Positions 26,366-33,899 of a stretch of DNA of 38,212 nucleotides are shown here, piece by piece. Origin of the DNA: Clostridiaceae bacterium (GTDB lineage Bacteria; Bacillota; Clostridia; Clostridiales; Clostridiaceae); the NCBI GenBank assembly GCA_014380625.1, contig JACMJL010000123.1, forward strand, positions 1 to 38,212, given 5' to 3'. The notes beneath the pieces are model-generated. The model had not been told where the DNA came from, made no database searches, and saw nothing but the letters and a program-made list of their open reading frames with translations. The translations under genes and the position numbers were made by a program. The number at the start of each line of letters is the position of its first letter. The first letter of the stretch is position 1.

Positions 26366-26950
26366 ATGTTACTAGATAAAAACACTTATTTTATTAAAGA
26401 ACAAGTACAATTTATGAAATTATCAGGAAAATATGATATTTTTGATCCAATTACTAATTCTCAAATTGGACTTGCTAAGGAAGAACCTGGTGGTTTTATT
26501 CATTTTATGAGATTTCTTATAAGTAAGGCAATGTTACCAAATACAGTAAACATCTATGATACTGAAAGTAATTCCATTGCGTTTACAATAAAGAAACCAT
26601 TTACTTTTATCCGTTCAAAGGTGAGTGTATACGATGGCAAAGGAGAATATAAGGGATATTTTAAAGGTAAAATATTAACTATTGGTGGGGGTTTTTGGGT
26701 TTTTGACTCAAATGAAAATGAAGTAGCTGAAATTAAAGGAGATTGGAAAGGTTGGAACTTTAACTTTTTGCAACAGGGTAAAACCATTGGAACTGTTACA
26801 AAAAAGTGGGCAGGATTAGGAAAAGAACTATTCACTTCAGCAGATAATTATGTTATCGCCTTAAACGAAGAAGAATTTTCTAATGATAAAATCATGTTAT
26901 TGCTAGCCGCTGGTTTAGCCATTGATATCGTTTATAAAGAAAAAAAATAG
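26366..26950 (+). CDS. Phospholipid-scramblase / LURP-one-related family protein
   Basis: 194 residues, full length for the small bacterial members of the scramblase / Tubby-C-like fold. Features: MLLDKNTYFIKEQVQFMKL at the start, repeated beta-strand pairs (YDIFDPITN, VNIYDTESN, VSVYDGKG, FWVFDSNEN), the conserved KKWAGLGKELFTSADNYVI segment, and a hydrophobic C-terminal helix (IMLLLAAGLAIDIVY). Start ATG 26366 has AGGGGGA upstream; a TATAAT at 26328-26333 is present but its -35 is weak. Biochemical activity of bacterial members is unproven; membrane association is likely. It is a single gene, divergent from the lipase pseudogene. The 183-bp gap before it (26183-26365) holds only this promoter region. 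Confidence 0.82.
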   Translation: MLLDKNTYFIKEQVQFMKLSGKYDIFDPITNSQIGLAKEEPGGFIHFMRFLISKAMLPNTVNIYDTESNSIAFTIKKPFTFIRSKVSVYDGKGEYKGYFKGKILTIGGGFWVFDSNENEVAEIKGDWKGWNFNFLQQGKTIGTVTKKWAGLGKELFTSADNYVIALNEEEFSNDKIMLLLAAGLAIDIVYKEKK

Positions 26951-27011
26951 CCAATGCTTTAAACTAAAATATAGATATGATTAAGAAACCCTCTTTCTTT
27001 ACATCTTGAAT

Positions 27012-27060
27012 TTGACTGTAAAAACATATAGAAGTACAATAAAAGTATTAATATACTTTT
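27012..27060 (+). promoter_or_regulatory. SigA promoter with operator-like palindrome for the PAS/SpoIIE gene
   Basis: TTGACT (27012-27017) and TACAAT (27035-27040) are spaced by 17 bp. Immediately downstream, at the expected transcription start, is a perfect palindrome AAAAGTAT-TAAT-ATACTTTT (27041-27060), suited to repressor binding. Confidence 0.7.
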
Positions 27061-27092
27061 ACAATTATGTTTTAAATTCTGGAGGGAATCAT

Positions 27093-28571
27093 ATGCTAGA
27101 AAACCAAAACTTAAATTTTATATACCCATCAATAATAGATAATAACACCGAGAAAACTGAAGACAACGAAAAATTACGGTATTACCTAAAAGTTTTACAA
27201 GATGTTTTAAGAGGTATAACTGATATTATAGGTGTGTATACACCAGATAATACAATTATGTTCTATAATGAAGCTGGTTATGAATTTTATAATAAAACGC
27301 CAGAAGAAACTAATGGTAAAAAGTGTTATGAAATGCTTTGTAGGCGCTCAAGGTGTAATCTTTGTGCTACAGCAAAGTGTATAATATCTAAAAATATTGT
27401 CAGATTAGAAAAATATATTCCTGAACTTAATAGATATATGGATTGCTGCTCTAATCCTATTCTTGATGAAAACGGAAAAGTAATTCTTGTGGTAGAACAA
27501 CTAAGAGATATCACTGAAAAAAAGGTACTAGAAAATTTACTCAAAGAGAGTGAAGAAAAGTATCGAAGAATTGTTGATCTTTCTCCACAAGCAATTATCA
27601 TTATCTGCGAAGGAAAAGTGGTTTTAGCTAATGATGAAGCTTTAAAACTTTATGGTGTAGACTCCACTACTATTTTAGGACAACCAATCCTAAATTATAT
27701 TTCTCCTATTTATCATGAAATTTTCAAAAAAAGATATTCCCAAATTACAAATAAGGAAAGTCAGAGTGCATCTTTTGACTACGAAATGATTAGATACGAT
27801 AAAACAGTTATAAATATAGAGGCAACATCAAAGTTTTTTAACTATAATGGGAAACCTGCACTTCAAACAATATTGCATAATATAACTGACAAAAAGACTG
27901 AACTTAAAAAAGCAGCCCTGCTTCAGAGACAGTCCCTGCAAAACTTTTTTCCCTTAGAGGATAAAATGCGTGTAGAATCAACCTATGTGGCTGCAAGAAC
28001 TGTTAGTGGAGATTTCTATCATATTCATAAAGTCAACGACAGTTTAGTTATTGGAATATTAATTGATGTATGCGGAAAGGGAATTACTGCTGCTTTAAAT
28101 GTATCTGCTTTAAATGTTTTATTTCATGAAGTGCTTTTAAACTGTCAAGACCCATTAAAGATCGTTCAAGATCTTAATTTTAAAGTAGGCAATTATTTAA
28201 ATGAAACCTATATTGCTGTGTCTTGTTTTAGTTTAGATTTTCAAAAGAACATTGCAAAAGTGGTAGGTGGTGGAATAGGTCAATTTCTTCTTATAACTGA
28301 AAATTCTAATAGTCAAATAAGAACAGTACCTGGTGCCTTTCTTGGAATGTTTGAGGACAGTATTTTTCAAGAAGAACTCGTTCACTTTAAAACAGGAGAT
28401 ACTTTTTATTTTTATACTGATGGTTTAGATTTTTTATTTGATGATATCCTTTTAAGAGAGAAATTTTCTAACGCTTCCAATGAAGTTTTGAAAAATTACG
28501 TAAGGGATATGGTATCTAATGTAGATGGATTAAAGGATGATTGCACTTTGTTAAAGATAATAATTAACTAA
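27093..28571 (+). CDS. PAS-domain SpoIIE/RsbU-type serine phosphatase
   Basis: 492 residues from the ATG at 27093, chosen because GGAGGG lies six bases upstream; an earlier in-frame ATG at 27006 precedes the promoter and is not used. Domains: PAS 1 (about 25-140) containing a Cys-rich loop C-x(4)-CRRSRCNLC (a common PAS variant that could bind metal or sense redox); PAS 2 (about 150-270, YRRIVDLSPQAIIII); then a PP2C-like SpoIIE phosphatase (about 300-490) with SGDFYH, LIDVCGKG and a terminal DDCTLLKI, keeping the metal-binding Asp residues. No membrane span, so a cytoplasmic sensor. RsbU-type enzymes dephosphorylate a STAS antagonist; exactly such a protein is encoded by the convergent neighbour, with a kinase two genes further. 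It is therefore likely the input phosphatase of that switch. Confidence 0.92.
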   Translation: MLENQNLNFIYPSIIDNNTEKTEDNEKLRYYLKVLQDVLRGITDIIGVYTPDNTIMFYNEAGYEFYNKTPEETNGKKCYEMLCRRSRCNLCATAKCIISKNIVRLEKYIPELNRYMDCCSNPILDENGKVILVVEQLRDITEKKVLENLLKESEEKYRRIVDLSPQAIIIICEGKVVLANDEALKLYGVDSTTILGQPILNYISPIYHEIFKKRYSQITNKESQSASFDYEMIRYDKTVINIEATSKFFNYNGKPALQTILHNITDKKTELKKAALLQRQSLQNFFPLEDKMRVESTYVAARTVSGDFYHIHKVNDSLVIGILIDVCGKGITAALNVSALNVLFHEVLLNCQDPLKIVQDLNFKVGNYLNETYIAVSCFSLDFQKNIAKVVGGGIGQFLLITENSNSQIRTVPGAFLGMFEDSIFQEELVHFKTGDTFYFYTDGLDFLFDDILLREKFSNASNEVLKNYVRDMVSNVDGLKDDCTLLKIIIN

Positions 28572-28612
28572 GTAAGGCCAATACAGTTTATATCTGTATT
28601 GGCCTTACTTTT
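28570..28612. terminator. Bidirectional terminator between phosphatase and STAS genes
   Basis: A perfect 16-bp inverted repeat (28570-28585 with 28593-28608), 7-nt loop, T-run on the plus side and A/T-rich flank on the other. It fills the whole 40-bp gap between convergent genes. Confidence 0.9.
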
Positions 28613-28890
28613 TAATGTATTTCGAACACCTTATCTAATCTTGTCAATTTAAATACTTTCATTACATCAGGATTTAGTGAGTAAAGTTTAATGTTTCCCT
28701 TTAACTCAGCACATTTTTTATAGGTGGTAACTAAAACCCCCAGTCCTGTACTATCAATAAAGATACAATCTTTAAAATCTATCTCAAAGTTAATTTCCCC
28801 TTTGCTTAAGAGTTCTAAAGTTTTTTCTCTAAAATTTGATGCTTCATCGACTGTAAATTCTTTAGGTACTATAATTTTGATACTACTCAT
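28612..28890 (-). CDS. STAS-domain anti-sigma factor antagonist (SpoIIAA/RsbV type)
   Basis: 92 residues, the standard length. The phosphorylation loop DSTGLGVL (46-53) places the target serine at 47. In this family the protein is switched off when a HATPase kinase phosphorylates this serine and on when a PP2C phosphatase removes it. Both enzyme types are encoded within 3 kb. Start ATG 28890 follows the chemoreceptor stop by 12 bp, with AGAGGTG in front. The target (a sigma factor or another partner) is not in the window. Confidence 0.93.
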   Translation of the reverse strand: MSSIKIIVPKEFTVDEASNFREKTLELLSKGEINFEIDFKDCIFIDSTGLGVLVTTYKKCAELKGNIKLYSLNPDVMKVFKLTRLDKVFEIH

Positions 28891-28902
28891 TTTATTTCAC
28901 CT

Positions 28903-30900
28903 CTAAATTATAAATTTTTCTACCATTAAATTCAACTGCATTGCCATAGAACTTGTTTCTTCTGCACTAGAAGCTATGTTTTCTAGCTGTGAAGACTGTT
29001 CTTCAGAAGAGGCTGCTACTTCTTGGCCATTTCTCTCTGACGCCTCAATTATTGTAGACATCCCGTCAATAAGCCCTACAATTTTATCAGAATTAGCCAC
29101 TTCATCGTTGGTTACATCAACTATTTGTATAATATCCTTTGAAATCTGATCTACAGCTTTTATAATTCTTACAAAGGATTTATCCGTTTCTTCAGCTACC
29201 CTAACACCATTTTCTACAGCTATCTTTGATGATCCCATAGATTTTACAGCATAATTAATTTGAACTGCCATTTCATTCACTAATACAGAAATTTCTTTAG
29301 AACCTAAGGTAGTTTGTTCAGATAATTTACGAACTTCATCCGCAACAACGCTAAAGCCTTTTCCATGTTCTCCAGCTCTGGCTGCCTCAATTGCAGCATT
29401 TAATGCTAATAAATTAGTTTGCTGCGAAATTCCATTTATCGTTCCTGTTATTCCATTTACCTTCTTAGATAATTCATCTAGTACTTTAAGTATCTTTTCA
29501 GTCTCATTAGATGCACTACTAATATTAGCAATTGCCTTTGCTGTTTCTTCTACCTTTATCCTACCTGTTTGTGCAGCTAAGTTAGTTTTTTCCGAATTAG
29601 TTTTTGCTGTTACAGCTTTATTCTGTGCTATTTGTACAAGACTAGAAAGTTGAACTAAAACTTCTGATACTTCTACAATTAAACTGCCTTGAGTCTCTAA
29701 ACTGGCAGCCACCTCTTGAATATTACCAGTTATAACTTCAGTGGAACCACTCAAATCAGTAGTAGCCGCAGCTATTTCTTCAGAAGCAGCGGTTAATTCT
29801 TGTGAGCCTTTTCTAACATTATTTATTATGCTGGATTGATTTTTAATCATTTCATTAAAGCTGCAACCTAAAGCCTCTATTTCATCCTTAGTTTTAATAT
29901 CACATATTACAGTCAAATCTCCATTACCAGCTTTATACATTAACTTCTCTAATTTTTCAATAGGGCTTGTAACGTTTTTTGTAATAAAAAGAAACACTAA
30001 ACTCATTACTACTAACAACGAAATTAATCCAATTATTATTGTATTATTTCTTATAGCGTACACGGGAGCCATTAAATCTGATTGATTTGCAGTCATAGCT
30101 ACCACCCAATTCCCTGCTGACGCAAATCTTACATACTTTCTGATACCTTCATAGGTATAATATCCTCCACCTATTTCTCCAGCTTTCATCTTATTTGATA
30201 AGACTTTTAATTCACTAGATGCGTTAGTAGCTATATTATCATTTAATACCTTTGCTGCTTTGGGATGAGAGATAATTAATCCTTCCTTATCAATCATATA
30301 GACATAACCATTATTCCCTACCTTTATGTTTGTAACAACGCTAGTGATAAGATCAAATGGCATTACGCACATAATTGTGCCAACAACTTTATCTTTAATC
30401 TTTAGTGGATAAGCAATTCCAAATATATTTTTATCACTTGTCTTGGAATGCAACACATTCTTACTCATACTCTTAGTTCCCTTTAAAGCCTCTTGTACAT
30501 AGGGTCTATCACTGTAGTCCGTGTTAAAGGTTTCACCTATATTGCTGGTAACTGCTTTTCCAGTTGAATCTGTAACAATTAAAGTCTCGACAATACTACT
30601 ATTTTGACTTTGTAGCAATTTGAAATAGTTAAAGGTATCCGTTCTGGTCGTATAATCTCCAGCTGCTATTTTAGCTAAGTTATCATTTAAACTTAGCATG
30701 TACACCATTCTATCCATTGAGTTTATCTTTTCATTTACTAATTTAGAAGTTTCATCTACAAGTGCTTTTAGATCATTGTTGGTTGTAGTTTCTATAGTAT
30801 TGGAGGTTTTTAAATAGGAAGAGGTTCCTAATATTGCTAGTGGAACAGTTATAAATATAAAAATTAATACCATTAGTTTTGTTTTTAAACTGATTTTCAT
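28903..30900 (-). CDS. Methyl-accepting chemotaxis protein with dCache sensor
   Basis: 665 residues from ATG 30900, preferred because AGGGGGCG lies just upstream; the frame is open 15 codons further but without a ribosome site. Order: membrane span (about 8-28), extracellular double-Cache sensor (30-270), second span (about 280-305), HAMP linker ([20 protein letters not shown]), and a signalling coiled coil with the highly conserved tip [20 protein letters not shown]. The tip should bind CheA/CheW. It is encoded between an RsbW-like kinase and an RsbV-like antagonist, and no chemotaxis gene lies nearby, so its signal may feed the partner switch rather than, or as well as, motility. The ligand is unknown; dCache domains often bind amino acids or carboxylates. 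Confidence 0.94.
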   Translation of the reverse strand: MKISLKTKLMVLIFIFITVPLAILGTSSYLKTSNTIETTTNNDLKALVDETSKLVNEKINSMDRMVYMLSLNDNLAKIAAGDYTTRTDTFNYFKLLQSQNSSIVETLIVTDSTGKAVTSNIGETFNTDYSDRPYVQEALKGTKSMSKNVLHSKTSDKNIFGIAYPLKIKDKVVGTIMCVMPFDLITSVVTNIKVGNNGYVYMIDKEGLIISHPKAAKVLNDNIATNASSELKVLSNKMKAGEIGGGYYTYEGIRKYVRFASAGNWVVAMTANQSDLMAPVYAIRNNTIIIGLISLLVVMSLVFLFITKNVTSPIEKLEKLMYKAGNGDLTVICDIKTKDEIEALGCSFNEMIKNQSSIINNVRKGSQELTAASEEIAAATTDLSGSTEVITGNIQEVAASLETQGSLIVEVSEVLVQLSSLVQIAQNKAVTAKTNSEKTNLAAQTGRIKVEETAKAIANISSASNETEKILKVLDELSKKVNGITGTINGISQQTNLLALNAAIEAARAGEHGKGFSVVADEVRKLSEQTTLGSKEISVLVNEMAVQINYAVKSMGSSKIAVENGVRVAEETDKSFVRIIKAVDQISKDIIQIVDVTNDEVANSDKIVGLIDGMSTIIEASERNGQEVAASSEEQSSQLENIASSAEETSSMAMQLNLMVEKFII

Positions 30901-30925
30901 TGTGCGCCCCCTAATATAATGTATT

Positions 30926-31312
30926 TTAAAAAATATCTTTTTCAATAAAAACTACATTTTTTCTAATTTCAAGCTTGTCCGACAAATTATAAATTAAAAA
31001 TAGTCCCCTTCCACTTTCATCTAATAATTTTTCATCTGAAATTTCATTTTTAAAACTTTCACTTAGAAAACCTTTTCCTGAATCCTCTACTTCAAATTTT
31101 ACCTTTTTACCATTATAAAAGTACCTCAAAAATATTGGTTTATTTACATTTCTTAAATTGCCATGAATATATGCATTATTTAAGGCTTCAGATAAGATTA
31201 GTTTAATTTCGAAATCAAAGTTATGTACATTTAGAATATTTATAACATTGTCTATTACCTCTTTAAATGAATAGACTCCCTGTAAACAAACTTCATTCTT
31301 TATCTCTATCAT
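30926..31312 (-). CDS. HATPase serine kinase / anti-sigma factor (RsbW/SpoIIAB type)
   Basis: 128 residues with the GHKL ATP-binding motifs: N-box [11 protein letters not shown] (42-52), G1 DSGKGF (77-82), G2 GRGLFLI (101-107). It lacks a histidine-kinase dimer domain, as expected for a single-domain anti-sigma factor or serine kinase. It is the first gene of a three-gene operon (kinase, chemoreceptor, STAS antagonist); GGGTGG precedes ATG 31312. By family it should phosphorylate the STAS protein or bind a sigma factor. Its sigma partner is not encoded beside it, which is unusual for classical SigB/SigF systems. The 165-bp gap downstream on the plus axis (31313-31477) shows no convincing promoter. 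Confidence 0.9.
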   Translation of the reverse strand: MIEIKNEVCLQGVYSFKEVIDNVINILNVHNFDFEIKLILSEALNNAYIHGNLRNVNKPIFLRYFYNGKKVKFEVEDSGKGFLSESFKNEISDEKLLDESGRGLFLIYNLSDKLEIRKNVVFIEKDIF

Positions 31313-31477
31313 CTTAATCCACCCTTTTTTAATATAGTAAATATTGAGGTACTTATATAATGATGATACTTGTCATATTACATGTTTATTTTACTCATTT
31401 TGTAATATTTTATCACTTTTTAAGAGTTTAATCAATTCAATTCATATAGTTGCATAATTTACTTATACCTACACAAT

Positions 31478-32365
31478 TTAACTTATTATATACTTATAGT
31501 AATCCATTACAGACTTTTGCTCAAAACCACAACTTTTATATAAATTAAGTGCAGTATTGTTTTTACACTCCACATCCAATTCTATCTCATTTATACTTTT
31601 TTTATTTATTAGACGTAAGGTTTCAGTTAAAGCTGCTTTACCAAAGCCTCTTCCCCTAAAATTAGGTAATATCCCAAAACCACCTATAAAAGCAGAATTA
31701 TTAAAATTCACTTTTACTTTTCCTATAGTTTTCCCCTCTAATTCAACCATATAGGTGATTTTGTTTAACTCCTCCTCTTCTTCTGGAAAACTCTCACATG
31801 CTTCTGAATCATTAAAAAATATTGCATTTTGTCTCCCTATTTCTTTTCCATCTAACTTATCAGCTTTTCTTAAACCAATGGGCTTTATGTTTTCCCAAGT
31901 AGTTTTGTTATTCCACTTCATCCTATACTCTGAAAAATCGTAGCTTCCGTTGACTGCCTTTATAAATTCTATTCCAGAGGTAGATTTACCATCAGATAAT
32001 AATAATACTTTATTGAAGTTTCTTTTCTGACACTCCTCTATAGCAAGATTAAAGAGTTTTTTAAATATTCCTTTTCGTCGAAAATCAGGATGAGTCATTC
32101 CATTAATTTCAGCTATATTAGCACCAAAACTTGAGATGTTAAGGTAGGCTACTAAAACCTCCTCTACATAATAAAGAAATTCATTAATATTTTTCAATCC
32201 TATTTCGTAACTTGTAACCACATTTATCCTATAGTCTAATTCTAACTTTAGATTTGTTTTGTCCTGTAAGCTGCAGTGCGCTTGAAGTTCACCAATCTCT
32301 TTATATTCTTTTTCAGATATATGTTCTTTTAGGCTAATACTTTGATTTAATACTTTTTTTAACAT
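31478..32365 (-). CDS. Tandem GNAT-family N-acetyltransferase
   Basis: 295 residues holding two GNAT folds. The N-terminal one has the acetyl-CoA loop HPDFRRKGIFKKL (about 92-104); the C-terminal one has LPNFRGRGFGKAAL and a classical ALNLYKSCGF end. Two-domain GNATs include mycothiol synthase and several amino-acid or antibiotic acetyltransferases; the substrate cannot be told here. Both acyl-CoA loops look intact. The ATG overlaps the RsgA reading end region (one base between TAA and ATG), with AAAGGAGA inside the RsgA end, so the two genes are co-translated. Confidence 0.88.
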   Translation of the reverse strand: MLKKVLNQSISLKEHISEKEYKEIGELQAHCSLQDKTNLKLELDYRINVVTSYEIGLKNINEFLYYVEEVLVAYLNISSFGANIAEINGMTHPDFRRKGIFKKLFNLAIEECQKRNFNKVLLLSDGKSTSGIEFIKAVNGSYDFSEYRMKWNNKTTWENIKPIGLRKADKLDGKEIGRQNAIFFNDSEACESFPEEEEELNKITYMVELEGKTIGKVKVNFNNSAFIGGFGILPNFRGRGFGKAALTETLRLINKKSINEIELDVECKNNTALNLYKSCGFEQKSVMDYYKYIIS

Positions 32366-32366
32366 T

Positions 32367-33440
32367 TTATAATCTCCTTTTTGTTTGTTTTTGAAATTTG
32401 GAAATAGTTTTCCACTTTGCTTTTTCCTTTAATCGAAGGCTAACATTCTCTTTACTTTCAGCAAACTTGGCTTCTCTTTTTAGCTTAATATAATTATTCC
32501 ACCTTTCAGATGAAAGTTCTCCACTTTCTAGGGCGGCTCTCACAAAGCAACCTGGCTCACTCTCATGCTTGCAGTCTGTAAATCTGCAGTTTTGTGATAA
32601 GGTTTCAATTTCATCAAAAACCACTCCTAACCCCTGTGATACATCCCACATCCCTAATTCGCGCATACCTGGTGTATCGATAATCATAGCATGATTTTTA
32701 AGTTTAATCAGTTGTCTATGGGTAGTAGTATGACGACCCTTACTATCATCTTCCCTAATGGTATTTACCTTCATTATTTCTTCACCACAAAGCGCATTTA
32801 CTAAGGATGATTTACCAATACCAGAGGAGCCTAGAAATACAACAGTTTTATAAGGGGCTATATAACTCCATAGTTCCTCCAAACCTTCTCCAGTAAAAGC
32901 ACTCACAGCAATAACTGGCACAGCAGGTGCAATTTCTTCAATTCTAGCCTTTTGTAAGGAATAATTATCACATAAATCCAGCTTGGTCATTATAATAACC
33001 GGTAATGCACCACTCTGCCAGGTGGCGGCAAGATACCTTTCTATTCGATTCACATTGAAATCATTATTTAGTGATATCATTATAAATACATAATCAAAAT
33101 TTGCAGCTACGATCTGCTCCACCTCATTAAAAGAATCAAGCCTTGAAAATTTGCTTTTTTTCTCAAGTACATGATAAATAATGTCTTCTCCTAAAGGATT
33201 AGGTTTCACTAGAACAAAATCGCCTACTGTAGGATATACATTGAGAATCTTATGATTATAAAATAAAGATCCCTTTAGCTTTCCTGCATTTTCCCCACAA
33301 TCTGTTACAAGACTATATTGTTCCTTGTGCACCGCAGTAATTCTTGCGGGTACTAACTCCGTTAAAGATATATTAAGTTTATTTACTTGGTTTTGAAAAA
33401 AATCATCGTATCCATACTTTTGCATATTGTTTTTATCCAT
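32367..33440 (-). CDS. rsgA: Ribosome small-subunit-dependent GTPase RsgA
   Basis: 357 residues from ATG 33440 (GGAGG five bases before it; an ATG four codons earlier overlaps this ribosome site). Circularly permuted GTPase order: OB-fold, G4 TKLD, G1 GSSGIGKSS, G3 DTPGMRE, then a zinc finger CRFTDCKHESEPGC. RsgA helps late maturation of the 30S ribosomal subunit. The N-terminal extension KYGYDDFFQNQ is typical of a second clostridial RsgA form, so the main housekeeping copy may be elsewhere. It lies behind a promoter and two hairpin terminators (33487-33558) that may attenuate its expression. Confidence 0.93.
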   Translation of the reverse strand: MDKNNMQKYGYDDFFQNQVNKLNISLTELVPARITAVHKEQYSLVTDCGENAGKLKGSLFYNHKILNVYPTVGDFVLVKPNPLGEDIIYHVLEKKSKFSRLDSFNEVEQIVAANFDYVFIMISLNNDFNVNRIERYLAATWQSGALPVIIMTKLDLCDNYSLQKARIEEIAPAVPVIAVSAFTGEGLEELWSYIAPYKTVVFLGSSGIGKSSLVNALCGEEIMKVNTIREDDSKGRHTTTHRQLIKLKNHAMIIDTPGMRELGMWDVSQGLGVVFDEIETLSQNCRFTDCKHESEPGCFVRAALESGELSSERWNNYIKLKREAKFAESKENVSLRLKEKAKWKTISKFQKQTKRRL

Positions 33441-33486
33441 TAAATCCTCCATACTAATTAAATATTTTTGATTTGTAAAAATGGGC

Positions 33487-33534
33487 AGAAAAATCCCGCA
33501 GAAGGCAACCTCAAAGATGGTTGCTATCTGCGGG
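33487..33534 (-). terminator. Hairpin terminator upstream of rsgA
   Basis: Stem CCCGCAGA/TCTGCGGG (33495-33502 with 33527-33534) extended by GCAACC/GGTTGC (33505-33510 with 33519-33524). On the minus strand it is followed by ATTTTT. It lies 47 bp before the rsgA start, so it may end the short upstream RNA or act as an attenuator. Confidence 0.75.
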
Positions 33535-33537
33535 CAT

Positions 33538-33558
33538 AAAAAAAACAGGAATACCTGT
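33538..33558 (-). terminator. Second, short terminator-like hairpin upstream of rsgA
   Basis: Minus strand ACAGG-TATT-CCTGT followed by seven to eight T. It precedes the longer hairpin, giving two stop signals in tandem after the small open reading frame. Confidence 0.6.
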
Positions 33559-33572
33559 CGTGTTATACGTCC

Positions 33573-33665
33573 TTAATAGTGACAATTATGAAAGGTTATT
33601 AATAACTGCAAAAATGCATCACAAACAAAGGGTACAACAACCCCTGTAATCACATTTCCGCCCAT
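33573..33665 (-). CDS. Candidate 30-residue hydrophobic peptide
   Basis: ATG 33665 to TAA 33573. The peptide begins MGGNVITGVVV, has a hydrophobic core of about 18 residues with PFV and LQLLITF, and ends HNCHY. It carries only one Asp and no Lys or Arg. A consensus promoter lies about 105 bp upstream and two terminators lie directly downstream, so it sits in its own short transcript of about 270 bases. Size, hydrophobicity and isolated transcript fit small membrane peptides such as type I toxins, but it does not match a family I know. The nearest ribosome site (AAAGGTGA, 33692-33685) is 19 bases from the ATG, too far for normal use unless the RNA folds. It may instead be a non-coding leader. 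Confidence 0.4.
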   Translation of the reverse strand: MGGNVITGVVVPFVCDAFLQLLITFHNCHY

Positions 33666-33767
33666 ATTTAGTTTTAAGTAGCAATCACCTTTATACTAGT
33701 TATCATTTTACATTTCCCCTTCCATAAGAACATATTGAATTTTTACAATAAGTCCTTTAATAAACTA

Positions 33768-33796
33768 ATTATATTACCTTAAGAAATTTTTGTCAA
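33768..33796 (-). promoter_or_regulatory. Perfect consensus SigA promoter driving the short RNA/rsgA leader
   Basis: On the minus strand TTGACA (33796-33791) and TATAAT (33773-33768), exactly 17 bp apart; the strongest promoter match seen in the window. The transcript would run into the 30-codon frame, two terminators and then rsgA. Confidence 0.85.
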
Positions 33797-33831
33797 TTCA
33801 CAAATGAAAAAATATGAGTGGCCTGTTTCTG

Positions 33832-33860
33832 TTGTATTTCGACAAATTCATTGATATAAT
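33832..33860 (+). promoter_or_regulatory. Extended -10 promoter for the diguanylate cyclase gene
   Basis: TTGTAT (33832-33837), 17-bp spacer, TATAAT (33855-33860) preceded by TGA, an extended -10. The coding start is about 40 bp downstream. Confidence 0.7.
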
Positions 33861-33899
33861 CACTATATATAGAATTTTATGAATTAGGAGGTTGTTCCT

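Noticed and set aside
28570-28612. Regulatory RNA between the phosphatase and STAS genes
   Set aside because: A single perfect stem with T-run between convergent genes is fully explained as a shared terminator.
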